From: Chitinophagales bacterium
Lineage (GTDB): Bacteria; Bacteroidota; Bacteroidia; Chitinophagales; Chitinophagaceae
NCBI GenBank assembly: GCA_015655125.1
Contig: JAATFP010000043.1
Span: 62,001 to 126,000 of the forward strand
DNA: 64,000 bases
Direction: 5' to 3'
Below, piece after piece: positions 63,526 to 64,000 of the stretch (positions are counted from its first letter, which is position 1; each line of letters opens with the position of its first letter). The notes under the pieces were generated by a model. That model ran no database searches. It was given only the letters and a program-made list of their open reading frames with translations, and was not told the DNA's origin. Made by a program: the position numbers and the translations under genes.

Positions 63526-64000
63526 ATGAAAAAAAGTATCGCTATCATCGAAAATCACGTTATTTCTGTTAATACCGTTAGGAAGAAACTGATTAATGAA
63601 TTGATGTCAAATGGGTATGATGTAACCGTTTTAACTACGGGTTCTGAAAAAGATCTGGCGCTTGCAGCGCAGAATGGATTCAAGGTGATCGATGTAAAAA
63701 CAAGCAATACAAACCCGATAGATATCTTAAGATACATCCGTAACGTGCGGACTGCAATAAAAAATGCAAAAGCCGACGTCTGCCTCACTTTCACCATGCG
63801 TCCCGCTATTTGGGGAAATATCATTACGAGGATGCTTAAAATTCCCACCATCACCAATATCACCGGTATCGGGCCTTTGGCGGAAAGTAACAGCCTCACT
63901 TACAAAGTGGCCCGGGGCCTCTACAAGTTTGTTTTGAAAAAAACTGCGAAGGTGTTTTTTCAAAACAAAGACGACCGCGAAGTTTTTCTGAAAAACGGGT
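63526..64000 (+). CDS. GT4 glycosyltransferase, 3'-truncated by the window edge
   Basis: The ATG at 63526 opens a frame with no stop up to the right edge (158 codons). It reads KKSIAIIENHVISVNTVRKK, then VTVLTTGSEKDLALAAQNGF and ADVCLTFTMRPAIWGNIITR, then MLKIPTITNITGIGPLAESN. That is the acceptor half of a GT-B glycosyltransferase of the GT4 type found next to phosphoglycosyltransferases in many loci. The donor half lies outside the window. Confidence 0.82.
   Translation, partial: MKKSIAIIENHVISVNTVRKKLINELMSNGYDVTVLTTGSEKDLALAAQNGFKVIDVKTSNTNPIDILRYIRNVRTAIKNAKADVCLTFTMRPAIWGNIITRMLKIPTITNITGIGPLAESNSLTYKVARGLYKFVLKKTAKVFFQNKDDREVFLKNG

Overview
The window looks like chromosomal DNA of a Bacteroidetes bacterium, most likely of the Chitinophagaceae type. 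This is an inference from gene content (DUF6799-, DUF4342-, CsbD- and WG-repeat-type proteins, an orphan LytTR regulator, NagX beside NagA, Uup-type ABC-F), from many secreted or lipobox proteins, and from several promoter-like sites matching the Bacteroidetes -7 element TAnnTTTG. No species can be named from the sequence.

Positions 1-8.2 kb hold ordinary genes: a frameshifted low-affinity iron permease, an Ig-like lipoprotein, a UvrD-type helicase fused to a RecB-like Fe-S nuclease, a membrane protein with a poly-proline tail, an SRPBCC protein and a TPR protein. A tRNA-Arg(CCT) at 8347 starts an accessory stretch reaching about 16.2 kb. It carries a large serine recombinase lacking its catalytic domain, a WG-repeat protein, a complete small serine recombinase, a two-gene operon (HExxH IrrE/ImmA-like protein plus HNH nuclease), a DUF2188-type protein, a small zinc-ribbon protein, a DUF6705-like lipocalin-type protein and a JAMM-like protein that has lost its 5' end. 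This stretch is the best place for an uncharacterised accessory system.

Positions 16.3-33.1 kb return to housekeeping and metabolic genes: a LytTR regulator, YgiD-type dioxygenase, MFS transporter, HAD phosphatase, aldose epimerase, GH16 glucanase lipoprotein, outer-membrane barrel, SDR, AraC regulator, CsbD-like protein, NagA, NagX and an ABC-F ATPase.

From 33.2 kb to the right edge lies one long surface-polysaccharide locus. It contains genes for GDP-fucose (gmd, fcl), dTDP-4-keto-6-deoxyglucose (rmlA, rmlB), an FdtA/FdtB-type 3-amino-3,6-dideoxyhexose and galactofuranose (glf). It also has an unusual ATP-grasp/epimerase/HAD sub-operon, two Wzx flippases, two antisense Wzy-like polymerases, many GT2 and GT4 glycosyltransferases, a deacetylase, a GNAT acyltransferase, an AsnB-type amidotransferase and two methyltransferases. 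Each of Wzx and Wzy occurs twice, so the locus looks like two adjoining modules. No initiating phosphoglycosyltransferase and no Wza/Wzc export genes are inside the window; the locus runs off the right edge. Two regulatory patterns stand out: TAnnTTTG elements only 4-5 bases before the ATG of five genes (predicted leaderless mRNAs), and a 36-bp promoter module repeated before three glycan genes.
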